From Actinomadura oligospora ATCC 43269 (lineage in GTDB: Bacteria > Actinomycetota > Actinomycetes > Streptosporangiales > Streptosporangiaceae), in the NCBI RefSeq assembly GCF_000518265.1, contig NZ_JADG01000004.1, positions 248,001 through 312,000 of the forward strand: a DNA stretch of 64,000 nucleotides, read 5' to 3'. Positions 49,389-57,764 of this stretch are shown piece by piece; within the stretch, counting starts at the first letter, position 1, and each line of letters opens with the position of its first letter. A program made the position numbers and the translations under genes. The notes beneath the pieces are model-generated. The model was not told the origin of the DNA. It did no database searches and worked only from the letters and a program-made list of their open reading frames with translations.

Positions 49389-50561
49389 TCACGGTTCGCC
49401 ATGGATCCGGCCCTCGGTGTCCGACAGCGGACGGCCCGAACCGCCCCACCGCAGCTGGACGAGCTCCGCCGCGATCGACACGGCGGTCTCCTCGGGCGTC
49501 CGCGCACCGAGGTCCAGGCCGATGGGCGAACGCAGCCGCGACAGCTCCGTTTCGGTGAGCCCGGCTTCGCGCAGGCGCGCGAGACGGTCCTCGTGCGTGC
49601 GACGCGAGCCCATCGCGCCGACGTATCCGGCGGGCGTGCGCAGCGCGACCTCGAGCAGCGGGACGTCGAACTTCGGATCGTGGGTGAGGACGCAGATGGC
49701 CGTCCGCTCGTCCACCTCCGCGTCGTCCAGGAACTTGTGCGGCCACCTGACCACGACCTCGTCCGCGTCGGGGAAGCGCTTGGACGTCGCGAACACCGGA
49801 CGCGCGTCGCACACCGTGACGTGGTACCCGAGGAACTTGCCGACGCGCGCGACGGCCGCGGCGAAGTCGATCGCGCCGAACACCAGCAGGCGCGGCGGCG
49901 GCGCGAAACTCTGCACGAACACGGTCAGGTCGTCCAGCCGCCGCTCGCCCTCCGGCCCGTAGTGGCGCTGCCCGGTGAGCCCTTGGGCGAGCATTCCCCG
50001 GGCGTCGTCGTCCACGGCCGCGTCCAGCCGCGCCGCGTACGGCTCCCCCGGCGCCAGCGACCCCGACGCCCCCCGCGGCCCGTCCGGCCCGGAGCCACTC
50101 GCCCCGGAACCGCTCGGCCCGGACGCGTCGGCGGGCCAGATGACGCGCCGGGCGCCGATGCGCCCGGGGCCCGCCACCACGGTCGCGAGGGCGACCGGGC
50201 GGTGCGCGCGGATCGCGGCGGCGACCTCACCGAACTCCGGGAAGGACGCCGCGTCGACCGGCTCGACCAGGACGTCCAGGATGCCGCCGCAGGTCAGTCC
50301 CACCGCGAACGCGTCGTCGTCGGTCACCCCGTACCGCTGGACGACCGGCCGCCCCGACTCCATGACCTCCCGCGCCAGCTCGTACACCGCGCCCTCGACG
50401 CACCCGCCGGACACGCTGCCCGCCGCCTCGCCGTCCGCCGACACCGCCATCGACGCGCCCGGCGGACGCGGCGCGCTGCGGAACGTCCCGACCACGGTGG
50501 CCAGGCCGAACGTCCGCCCGGACGCGTACCAGGCGGCGATGTCGTCGAGCACGTCACGCAT
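49389..50561 (-). CDS. xdhC: XdhC/CoxF-family molybdenum cofactor insertion protein
   Basis: The 390-residue protein has the XdhC N-terminal domain (ATVVGTFRSAPRPPGASMAVSADG, GSVSGGCVEGAVYELA, LTCGGILDVLVEP) and a C-terminal Rossmann part (RLLVFGAIDFAAAVARVGKFLGY, AMGSRRTHEDRLARL). XdhC proteins bind and sulfurate the molybdenum cofactor and deliver it to xanthine dehydrogenase or related enzymes. A Gly/Ser/Pro-rich insertion of about 30 residues near residue 150 is not typical. The start overlaps the end of the VWA gene by 8 bp. Confidence 0.9.
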   Translation of the reverse strand: MRDVLDDIAAWYASGRTFGLATVVGTFRSAPRPPGASMAVSADGEAAGSVSGGCVEGAVYELAREVMESGRPVVQRYGVTDDDAFAVGLTCGGILDVLVEPVDAASFPEFGEVAAAIRAHRPVALATVVAGPGRIGARRVIWPADASGPSGSGASGSGPDGPRGASGSLAPGEPYAARLDAAVDDDARGMLAQGLTGQRHYGPEGERRLDDLTVFVQSFAPPPRLLVFGAIDFAAAVARVGKFLGYHVTVCDARPVFATSKRFPDADEVVVRWPHKFLDDAEVDERTAICVLTHDPKFDVPLLEVALRTPAGYVGAMGSRRTHEDRLARLREAGLTETELSRLRSPIGLDLGARTPEETAVSIAAELVQLRWGGSGRPLSDTEGRIHGEP

Positions 50562-51681
50562 GACCCGGGTCTCCGATCAGTCGGGCGAGCTCCTCCAGGG
50601 CGGCCAGGCTGTGCCCGGAGGTGAACGCGGAAAGGTGCGGGAGGGCGGCGGCCATCCCGGCGGTCAGCGGCGCGTACCCGGGCCGCGCCTTGTGCGGGTT
50701 CGCCCAGACCACCCGGTGCGCCAGCCGCGCGAGCCGCGCCATCTGCTCCCCCAGCAGGGCCGCGTCGCCGCGCTCCCAGCCGTCCGACGCGACCACGACG
50801 ACCGCGCCGCGCGCCATCCCCCGCTGCCCGAAGCGGTCGAGGAACTCCTTCAGCTCCTCGCCGAGCCGCGTCCCGCCGCTCCAGTCCGGGATCGCGTCCG
50901 CCGCCGCCCGCATGGCCGCGTCCGGGTCCCGCGCCGCCAGCTCCCGGGTCACCCGCGTGAGCCGCGTCCCCACGGCGAACACCTCGACCCGCCGCCCGGA
51001 CGTCCCGGCGCGGACGGCCGCGTGGGCGAAGCGGAGGAGGGCGTCGGCGTACGGGGCCATGGAACCGGACACGTCCACCAGCAGGACGAGGCGGCGGGGA
51101 CGGACGCGCGGGGCGCGGCGGCGCAGCACGGCGGGTTCGCCGCCGCGGCGCAGGACCTCGCGCACGGTGCGGGCGGGGTCGAGACGTCCGGCGGACGCCG
51201 GGGCGAGGCGGCGTGACCGGCGGGGTTCGGCGGACGCGCCGAGGACGGCGATCAGGCGGTTGATCTCGGCGCGCTCGTCCGGGCCGAGGCGGGACACGTC
51301 GCGGTGCCGCAGCACCTCCACGCCGCTCGCGCTCGCGACGCTCACGTCGTCCGGCGCCGCGGACCCGTCGTCGGACGGCGGGTCCGGGACGGGCGGCGCG
51401 ACGACCACCGCCCGGACGACGGCGGGCGGCGGCGTCCGGCGGGGCCGGGGGACGGCCGTCCGGCCGGAGAAGTACGCGGCGAAGCAGCGGTCGTAGCGCG
51501 GCAGGTCCTCGGGGTCGGCGCACAGGGTGAGCCGCCCGGCCCAGTACACGTCGCGCGGGTCGAGGACGTCGAGGTGGTCGAGCGCGGCCAGCATCGCCTG
51601 CACGCGCTCCGGATCGGCGCGTCCGCCCGCGGCGCGCACCGTCCGCGCGAACCCGACGACCGTCTCGACGATGTCCCTCAT
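50554..51681 (-). CDS. VWA-domain protein (CoxE-like)
   Basis: The 375-residue CoxE-type protein has a C-terminal von Willebrand A domain with the MIDAS DVSGSM motif (LVLLVDVSGSMAPYADALLRF) and VVVASDGWERGD. The N-terminal half holds the cox-specific VVGFARTVRAAGGRADPERV block. CoxE acts with the MoxR ATPase CoxD to insert the CuSMoO2 or similar centre in molybdenum hydroxylases. The ATG at 51681 or a GTG 12 nt earlier may be the start. It follows the MoxR gene by about 18 bp and overlaps XdhC. Confidence 0.87.
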   Translation of the reverse strand: MRDIVETVVGFARTVRAAGGRADPERVQAMLAALDHLDVLDPRDVYWAGRLTLCADPEDLPRYDRCFAAYFSGRTAVPRPRRTPPPAVVRAVVVAPPVPDPPSDDGSAAPDDVSVASASGVEVLRHRDVSRLGPDERAEINRLIAVLGASAEPRRSRRLAPASAGRLDPARTVREVLRRGGEPAVLRRRAPRVRPRRLVLLVDVSGSMAPYADALLRFAHAAVRAGTSGRRVEVFAVGTRLTRVTRELAARDPDAAMRAAADAIPDWSGGTRLGEELKEFLDRFGQRGMARGAVVVVASDGWERGDAALLGEQMARLARLAHRVVWANPHKARPGYAPLTAGMAAALPHLSAFTSGHSLAALEELARLIGDPGHA

Positions 51682-51699
51682 GGTGTCCCGCACCCCGCC

Positions 51700-52599
51700 T
51701 CACCCCCCGTCGAACAGGGCGGCGAGGCCGCGGTCGCGGTCCTCCCGGTACTTCAGGACGGCCCCGAGGGTGAGCGCGGCGGAGTCCGGGTCCAGGTCGC
51801 GGACGCCGAGCGCGACGAGCGCCTCGGTCCAGTCGAGGGTCTCCGCGACGCCGGGCGGTTTCAGCAGGTCGGCGGCGCGCAGGGTGGCGGCGGCGCGGGC
51901 GACCTGCCCGGCGAGGCGGCCCGCCGCGTCCGGGAGGCGGCGGCGGATGATGGCGACCTCGCGGTCGTAGGACGGGTGCTCCAGCCAGTGGTAGAGGCAG
52001 CGGCGCTTCAGCGCGTCGTGCACCTCGCGGGTGCGGTTGGACGTCACGACCACCACGGGCGGGGTCGCGGCGCGGATCGTGCCGAGCTCGGGCACCGAGA
52101 TCGTGAAGTCGCTCAGCACCTCCAGCAGGAACGCCTCGAACTCGTCGTCGGCGCGGTCGACCTCGTCCACCAGCAGGACCGACGGGCTGGTCTCCAGCGC
52201 GCGCAGCAGCGGCCTGGCCAGCAGGAACCGCCGATCGTACAGCTCACCCTCGAGCCGGGCCGCGTCGGTCGCCCCGGCGGCCTCGGCCGCGCGCAGGTGC
52301 AGGATCTGGCGCGGGAAGTCCCAGTCGTAGAGGGCCTGGGACGCGTCCAGGCCCTCGTAGCACTGGAGCCTGATCAGCGGCGCGCCGAGCACCCGCGCGA
52401 GGGTCTTGGCCAGCTCGGTCTTCCCGACCCCGGCCTCGCCCTCCAGGAACAGCGGACGGCCCATGCGCAGCGCGAGGAAGCACGCCGTGGCGAGGCCGTC
52501 GTCGCACAGGTAGGCGTGCTCGTCGAGCAGCTCCGCGAGCGCGCCGGGCGACGCCGGAAGGGCCCCGGCCGGGCGCGGCGGAGGGATGGTGTGCGCCAC
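51700..52599 (-). CDS. MoxR-family AAA+ ATPase (CoxD-like)
   Basis: The 299-residue ATPase has Walker A LEGEAGVGKTELAKTLA (about residues 55-63), Walker B LLVDEVDRADDE, sensor 1 VVVTSNRTRE and an arginine-finger region. CoxD-type MoxR proteins act as chaperones with CoxE to mature molybdenum-containing hydroxylases. It is the first gene of the MoxR-VWA-XdhC-MocA unit. The GTG at 52599 is chosen; an upstream in-frame Met lies in non-conserved sequence. The promoter region holds a short tandem repeat. Confidence 0.88.
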   Translation of the reverse strand: MAHTIPPPRPAGALPASPGALAELLDEHAYLCDDGLATACFLALRMGRPLFLEGEAGVGKTELAKTLARVLGAPLIRLQCYEGLDASQALYDWDFPRQILHLRAAEAAGATDAARLEGELYDRRFLLARPLLRALETSPSVLLVDEVDRADDEFEAFLLEVLSDFTISVPELGTIRAATPPVVVVTSNRTREVHDALKRRCLYHWLEHPSYDREVAIIRRRLPDAAGRLAGQVARAAATLRAADLLKPPGVAETLDWTEALVALGVRDLDPDSAALTLGAVLKYREDRDRGLAALFDGG

Positions 52600-52662
52600 G
52601 CCACACAGCCTATCCGCCAGGCCACACCCCCAACCGGGCCAAGCCACAATGCCCAGCGGGCC

Positions 52663-52725
52663 GGGCCACGAGCCCGGCGGGCGGGGCCACGAGCCCGGCG
52701 GGCGAGGCCACGAGCCCGGCGGGCG
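52663..52725. repeat. Three tandem 21-bp repeats in a divergent promoter region
   Basis: Three copies of a unit beginning GGGCCACGAGCCCGGCGG, with the third starting A instead of G. They lie between the MoxR gene and the sulfite-oxidase-like gene. Degenerate partial copies precede the array. They may be regulatory or simply a slippage product. Confidence 0.75.
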
Positions 52726-52826
52726 AGGCCCGACCGGCCGTCCGGCGCGGGCCGCGAACGGCCTCAGATACGGCGTAAGGCCAGGTGGGAAGCCGCCCGG
52801 AGGGCGCGTGCTGATTGAATGATCAG

Positions 52827-53945
52827 GTGCGCAACGACGCGGACGACACCGCTCCCGGAATCGTGAAGCCCCTGCCCGCCAGGCTGTTCATCCCCCGCGA
52901 CACCAACGCGGAGATGCGCTGGGAAGGCATGGCCGGGCAGGGACGGCTGACGCCCACCGACCGGTTCTTCGTGCGGAACCACGTGGTCACGCCCCGGATC
53001 GACGAGCGGACGTGGCGGCTCAGGCTGTGGGGCACCGGCCTGGACGGCTCCCCCACCGAGGACGATCCCTTCGAGCTCACCTACGAACAACTGCTGAACA
53101 TGCGCGCTCGAACGGTCACGACCGCGATCGAATGCACGGGAACCGGCCGTTCGTTCTTCGAGACCCAGCAGAACGAGCGGGTGACCGGGACGCCCTGGAC
53201 GCTCGGCGGGATCGGCGTCGCGGCCTGGCGCGGCGTGCCGCTCGCGGACGTCCTGCGCCGCGCGGGCCTCTCCCCCGCCGCCGTCGACCTGCTCCCGCGC
53301 GGCCTCGACCCCGACTACGTCGACGAGGGCGTCAACATGGGCCGCGTCCGGCGTCCGCTGCCGATCGCGAAGGCCCTGGACGACGTCCTGGTCGCCTACG
53401 AGATGAACGGCGAGACGCTGCCGCCCGACCACGGGTTCCCGGCGCGGCTGGTCGTCCCGCACTGGGTCGGCATCGCGTCCATCAAGTGGCTCGGCGACAT
53501 CCAGGTCGCCGACCACGAGCTGACGTCCCCCTGGAACACCCGCTACTACCGGATGTTCGGGCCGGGGTTCCCGCCCGAGGGCGGCGAGCCGCTCACCACG
53601 ATGAACGTCAAGAGCGCGTTCGAACTCCCGCTCCCCGCCACGCTCGACGGCGCGGCCGGGCACGAGGTCACGCTCACCGGACGGTCCTGGTCCGGCACCG
53701 GACGCGTCGTCCGCGTCGAGGTCAGCACCGACGGCGGCGAGAACTGGCAGCCCGCCCAGCTGAACGACAGCTCCGACGCGTGGGTGCTCTGGTCCCTGCC
53801 ATGGCGTCCGCCCGCGCCCGGGAAGTACGAGCTGCTCGCCCGCGCCACCGACGACACCGGCCACACCCAGCCGGGCACCGAGCCCCACAACGACAACGGT
53901 TACCTGTTCGGCGCGGTCGTGCGCCACCCGGTGACAGTGACCTGA
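52827..53945 (+). CDS. Sulfite-oxidase-family molybdopterin enzyme
   Basis: The protein of about 372 residues has the oxidoreductase molybdopterin domain with the molybdenum-ligand cysteine in AIECTGTGRSFF and the cofactor-contact WGTGLDG and VPHWVGIASIKWL segments. A C-terminal Mo-co dimerisation domain follows (GRSWSGTGRVVRVEVSTDGGENW). It has no haem domain and no evident signal peptide, unlike YedY. It probably oxidises sulfite or a related sulfur compound in the cytosol. GTG at 52827 or TTG at 52815 may be the start. It is 63 bp upstream of the methanethiol oxidase gene, which suggests joint sulfur handling. Confidence 0.85.
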   Translation: MRNDADDTAPGIVKPLPARLFIPRDTNAEMRWEGMAGQGRLTPTDRFFVRNHVVTPRIDERTWRLRLWGTGLDGSPTEDDPFELTYEQLLNMRARTVTTAIECTGTGRSFFETQQNERVTGTPWTLGGIGVAAWRGVPLADVLRRAGLSPAAVDLLPRGLDPDYVDEGVNMGRVRRPLPIAKALDDVLVAYEMNGETLPPDHGFPARLVVPHWVGIASIKWLGDIQVADHELTSPWNTRYYRMFGPGFPPEGGEPLTTMNVKSAFELPLPATLDGAAGHEVTLTGRSWSGTGRVVRVEVSTDGGENWQPAQLNDSSDAWVLWSLPWRPPAPGKYELLARATDDTGHTQPGTEPHNDNGYLFGAVVRHPVTVT

Positions 53946-54008
53946 ACCGGCCCTTGGCGAACGTGGCGGGTCGCGCGAGGATCGGGGGGACCCCGCTGAG
54001 GAGCCGCC

Positions 54009-55457
54009 ATGCCGCTGTGGAAGCCGGACCCCACCTTCTACGCCTCCCCGCGCGACGCCGTCTCGGCCCCTCCCGAGAAGCTCGCCTACGTGGCGGCGTT
54101 CGACCCGACCTCGCAGGGCCCGGACGCCGTCCTGGTCCTCGACGCCGATCCCGACTCCGCCGCCTACGGGACGGTCGTCGGACGCACGGACCTGCCCCAC
54201 ACCGGGGACGAACTGCACCACATGGGGTGGAACGCCTGCAGCAGCGCCCTGTGCCCGTACGCGCCGCACCCGCACGTCGAACGCCGCTACCTGGTCGTCC
54301 CGGGCCTGCGGTCGTCCCGGATGTACTTCGTCGACGTCAAGAAGAACCCGACCGCGCCCGAGATCGCCAAGATCCTCGAGCCGGACGAGCTGGCCAAGCG
54401 CGCCGGGTACTCGCGGCCCCACACCGTCCACTGCGGTCCCGAGGGCCTCTACGTCGCGTCCCTCGGAGGGGCGAACGGGCCGGGAGGTCGGTCGGGGTCG
54501 GTTGGTCGGGTGGGAGACGACGGGCCGGGCGGGATCGCGCTGCTCGACCATGACTCGTTCGACGTGCTCGGACGCTGGGAGGTCGACCGGGGGCCGCAGC
54601 ACCTCGCCTACGACGCCTGGTGGCACATCGCGCACGACGTGCTGGTGACGTCCGAGTGGGGCACGCCGTCCATGATCGAGGACGGCGTGGTCGGCGAACT
54701 GCTCCTCGGCCGCAAGTACGGCCACGCGCTCCACTTCTGGGACATGCGCAAGCGCCGCCACGTCCAGCGGGTCGACCTCGGCGACCAGCACCAGATGGCG
54801 CTCGAACTGCGTCCCGCGCACGACCCGACCAAGCAGTACGGGTTCGTGAACACCGTGGTCAGCGTCGAGGACCTGTCGTCGTCCATCTGGGTCTGGCATC
54901 GCGAGAACGGCTCGAAGGACGGCCCCTGGACGGCCACCAAGGTCATCACCATTCCGGCCGAGCCCGCGTCCGCCGACGCGCTGCCTCCGGTGATCCAGCC
55001 TTTCGGGGCCGTCCCGCCGCTGGTCACCGACATCGACCTGTCGGTGGACGACCGCTGGCTGTACGTGTCCTGCTGGGGCACCGGCGAGCTGAAGCGGTAC
55101 GACGTGTCCGACCCGTTCCACCCTGTCGAGGCCGGGTCGGTGCGGATCGGCGGCATCGTGAACCGCACGCCGCATCCCGCCGCGCCGGACGTCCCGCTGT
55201 CCGGCGGCCCGCAGATGGTCGAGGTCAGCCGCGACGGCCGCCGCGTCTACGTGACGAACTCCCTGTACCGGTCCTGGGACGACCAGTTCTACCCGGACGG
55301 CGTCGGCGCGTGGATGGCCAAGCTGGACTCGTCCGACGCCGGGTTCGGCTTCGACCCGCGGTTCTTCCCGAACGGCGACGACTTCGGCGGGCTGCGCGTC
55401 CACCAGACCCGGCTCCAGGGCGGCGACGCCTCGTCCGACTCCTACTGCTACCCGTGA
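54009..55457 (+). CDS. mtoX: Methanethiol oxidase (SBP56 / selenium-binding protein family)
   Basis: The 482-residue SBP56-family protein has the conserved HHMGWNACSSALCPYAP block (Cys77 and Cys82), RSSRMYFVDV, RPHTVHCGPEG, TSEWGTPSM and a final GGDASSDSYCYP. By homology SBP56 enzymes oxidise methanethiol to formaldehyde, sulfide and hydrogen peroxide using copper. A low-complexity GGRSGSVGRVGDD insertion near residue 160 is unusual. No signal peptide is visible, so it may be cytosolic here. GAGGAG precedes the ATG. A membrane-protein gene starts 4 bp downstream. Confidence 0.88.
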   Translation: MPLWKPDPTFYASPRDAVSAPPEKLAYVAAFDPTSQGPDAVLVLDADPDSAAYGTVVGRTDLPHTGDELHHMGWNACSSALCPYAPHPHVERRYLVVPGLRSSRMYFVDVKKNPTAPEIAKILEPDELAKRAGYSRPHTVHCGPEGLYVASLGGANGPGGRSGSVGRVGDDGPGGIALLDHDSFDVLGRWEVDRGPQHLAYDAWWHIAHDVLVTSEWGTPSMIEDGVVGELLLGRKYGHALHFWDMRKRRHVQRVDLGDQHQMALELRPAHDPTKQYGFVNTVVSVEDLSSSIWVWHRENGSKDGPWTATKVITIPAEPASADALPPVIQPFGAVPPLVTDIDLSVDDRWLYVSCWGTGELKRYDVSDPFHPVEAGSVRIGGIVNRTPHPAAPDVPLSGGPQMVEVSRDGRRVYVTNSLYRSWDDQFYPDGVGAWMAKLDSSDAGFGFDPRFFPNGDDFGGLRVHQTRLQGGDASSDSYCYP

Positions 55458-55461
55458 CCCG

Positions 55462-56109
55462 GTGACGGACGGATCGCTGGCGGCGCTGGTCGTCCTCGGG
55501 GCGTTCCACGGTCTGAACCCCGCCATGGGCTGGCTGTTCGCGGTGGCGCGCGGCCTCCAGGAACGCAGCCGGACGCGCGTCCTGGAGGCGCTGCCCGCCA
55601 TCGCCGCCGGGCACGCGGCGTCCGTCGGGGCCGTCGCGCTGCTCGTCACGCTCACCCGGTCGGTCGTCGCGGCGCAGGCCGTCGCGCTCGTGGGCGGCGT
55701 GGCGCTGGTCGGGTTCGGCCTGTGGCGGCTGCTGTCCAGGCGACACTTCCGGTGGGTCGGGATGCGCCTGTCGCTGCGGCAGCTCGTGGGCTGGTCGTTC
55801 CTGATGTCGTCGGCGCACGGCGCCGGGCTCATGCTGCTTCCGGTCATCACGGCGTCCGGCTCGGGCGGTGGCGGCCTGACCGGCGCGCACGCGCACGGAA
55901 TGGGTCACGCGGCGGGTAGCGCGGTGTCCGCGGCCGTCTTCGTGACCGGTGTCCACACCCTCGCCATGTTCGTCACGGCGGGGATCATCGCGCTGCTGGT
56001 CTACGACGTGCTCGGGCTGACCGTCCTGCGGCGTGCCTGGCTCGACCTGGACCGCGTCTGGGCCGTCGCCCTCGTCGGCGCGGGCGCCTTCGCCCTCGCC
56101 ACCGCCTGA
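55462..56109 (+). CDS. His-rich polytopic membrane protein linked to methanethiol oxidase
   Basis: The 215-residue hydrophobic protein has about six membrane helices and an opening FHGLNPAMGWLFAVARGLQE. An external or cytosolic loop is rich in His and Gly (GAHAHGMGHAAG), suggestive of metal binding. I recognise no named family with certainty; it superficially resembles small transporters of the NicO/RcnA or LysE type. Only 4 bp separate it from the mtoX stop. It may move copper for, or a product of, that enzyme, but this is only inference from position. Confidence 0.65.
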   Translation: MTDGSLAALVVLGAFHGLNPAMGWLFAVARGLQERSRTRVLEALPAIAAGHAASVGAVALLVTLTRSVVAAQAVALVGGVALVGFGLWRLLSRRHFRWVGMRLSLRQLVGWSFLMSSAHGAGLMLLPVITASGSGGGGLTGAHAHGMGHAAGSAVSAAVFVTGVHTLAMFVTAGIIALLVYDVLGLTVLRRAWLDLDRVWAVALVGAGAFALATA

Positions 56110-56122
56110 ACCGGACGCCGCG

Positions 56123-57721
56123 TCACGGGGACGGGGGCGTCAGGCGGAGTTGGAGCATGGCCTCGAAGCGGGCGTCGGCGTCGGTGAGGTCCAGGCCGGA
56201 GACCTCGGTGAGGCGTTTGAGGCGGTAGCGGAAGGTGTTGGGGTGGACGTGGACGGCCGCGGCGGCGGCGGGGACGTCGCCGAAGGTGTCGAGCCAGGCG
56301 GCGAGCGTCCCGGTGAGGGCGGTGTGGTGTTCGGCGTCGTAGGCGCGGAGGCGGACGACCGGGCCGTCGGGGACGTCGTCCTCGTCGGCCATGCGGTCGG
56401 CCAGGTCCGCCATGAGGGACGCGACGTGGACGTCGGTGAGGCGGGCGGCGCGGGCGCGGGCGCGTCCCTGGCGCAGGACGCGCAGGGCGCGGTCGGCGTC
56501 GTGGCGGGAGCGGGGCAGGTGCGCGGGGCGGGCGGCGACCCGTCCGATCCCGATGACGGCCGGGACGCGGGCGCCGACGCGGGTGAGGAAGGCGTCGGCG
56601 ACGCGGAGGGCGGGCTCGTCGGTCGCGGTGGGCAGGATCGCGTAGGTGACGCCGCCCAGTGAGGCGGTGGCGGTGCGCGGGTGGATGGCGGCCAGGTGGA
56701 GGGCGAGGGCGTCGGAGACGCGTTCGCCCGCGGCGACCCGGTCGGCCGCGGGCGACTCCCCCGTGACCGCGAGGGCGAGGACGCAGGCGGGCTGCGCGGT
56801 CAGGCCGAGGCGCGCGGCGGCCTCGGAGGCGTTCGCGCCGCCCTCCAGGACGGTCGCGAGCAGGTCGGCGCGCAGGCGGCGTTCGACGTCCTGGCCCGCG
56901 CGGCGGCGCAGCAGGTGCAGGGCGACGACGCGGGCCGCCTCGGCGAGGGAGCGCTCGCGGTCGGGGGTGAGCGGCCGGTCGACGACGACCCAGATCGATC
57001 CGAGGATCTCCCCGCCCGCGCGGACGGCGATGGCGACGCGGGGCTTCTCGGCGATGCCTTCGACGTAGACGGGACGGTCGCTGCGGTAGAGGGCGTGGAA
57101 CGCTCCACGCTCCTCGAGGGCGCGGAGCTTGTCGGCGGGCACCTGGCGGTCGAGGATCGTGGCGATGCGGGCCTGGTCGCCCTCGTCCTGGCGGCTGGAG
57201 AAGGCGAGGACCCGCCCGCTGCGGTCCTCGACGGTGGCGGGGCCGTCGAGAAGCGCGGCGATGGCGTTGGCCAGGGCGAACAGGTCGGTGGCGGGCGGCC
57301 CGTCGTGGTCGTCGGACGGCCCGGGGTCGTCCACGCCGATCTCGTCCACGGCGAGCAGCGACCTGAGCATGGCGGCGACCTGCGCCCAGGACGCGCCGGG
57401 GGTGAGGCCGAGGACGGCGACGCCGGTGCGGGCGGCGGCGTCGCGGACGGCGGCGTCGACGGCGACCGGCGAGCGGACGATGATCGCGGCGGCGTCCAGG
57501 TCGGCGGCCCGCGCGACGAGTTCGGCGACCGGCCCGGGGCCGTGGACGCCGACGCCCAGGACCACCGCGCCGGGGAGGCGGGCGGGCTCGTCGTGGGGGT
57601 CGTGGATCAGGACCCCGGCGACCGGGCGCGCCGGGTCCGGGTCTCCGGCCGCGACCTCGACCAGGGTGGATCCCAGGTCGGCGAGGATGCGGCCGAGGAC
57701 GGGGGCGGGCGGAGCGCTCAT
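56123..57721 (-). CDS. PucR/CdaR-type transcriptional regulator
   Basis: The 532-residue regulator has an N-terminal PucR-like sensory region, a middle GAF/GGDEF-like domain (TVEDRSGRVLAFSSRQDEGDQARIATIL) and a C-terminal helix-turn-helix (VPAAAAAVHVHPNTFRYRLKRLTEVSGLDL). The ATG at 57721 is chosen; a longer reading runs through the racemase gene in the wrong frame. It lies 43 bp downstream of the racemase gene on the same strand, so it is probably the local regulator of the acyl-amino-acid and peptide operon, co-transcribed with it. Confidence 0.83.
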   Translation of the reverse strand: MSAPPAPVLGRILADLGSTLVEVAAGDPDPARPVAGVLIHDPHDEPARLPGAVVLGVGVHGPGPVAELVARAADLDAAAIIVRSPVAVDAAVRDAAARTGVAVLGLTPGASWAQVAAMLRSLLAVDEIGVDDPGPSDDHDGPPATDLFALANAIAALLDGPATVEDRSGRVLAFSSRQDEGDQARIATILDRQVPADKLRALEERGAFHALYRSDRPVYVEGIAEKPRVAIAVRAGGEILGSIWVVVDRPLTPDRERSLAEAARVVALHLLRRRAGQDVERRLRADLLATVLEGGANASEAAARLGLTAQPACVLALAVTGESPAADRVAAGERVSDALALHLAAIHPRTATASLGGVTYAILPTATDEPALRVADAFLTRVGARVPAVIGIGRVAARPAHLPRSRHDADRALRVLRQGRARARAARLTDVHVASLMADLADRMADEDDVPDGPVVRLRAYDAEHHTALTGTLAAWLDTFGDVPAAAAAVHVHPNTFRYRLKRLTEVSGLDLTDADARFEAMLQLRLTPPSP

Positions 57722-57764
57722 GCCGTCAAGGTAGGCGATCGCGGCGCGCCCGCGGCGGGCCCGG

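Noticed and set aside
52764..55850. Minus-strand reading of about 1,000 codons opposite the sulfite-oxidase-like, mtoX and membrane genes
   Set aside because: Lacks domain motifs and crosses three real genes; long antisense frames are expected at this G+C.
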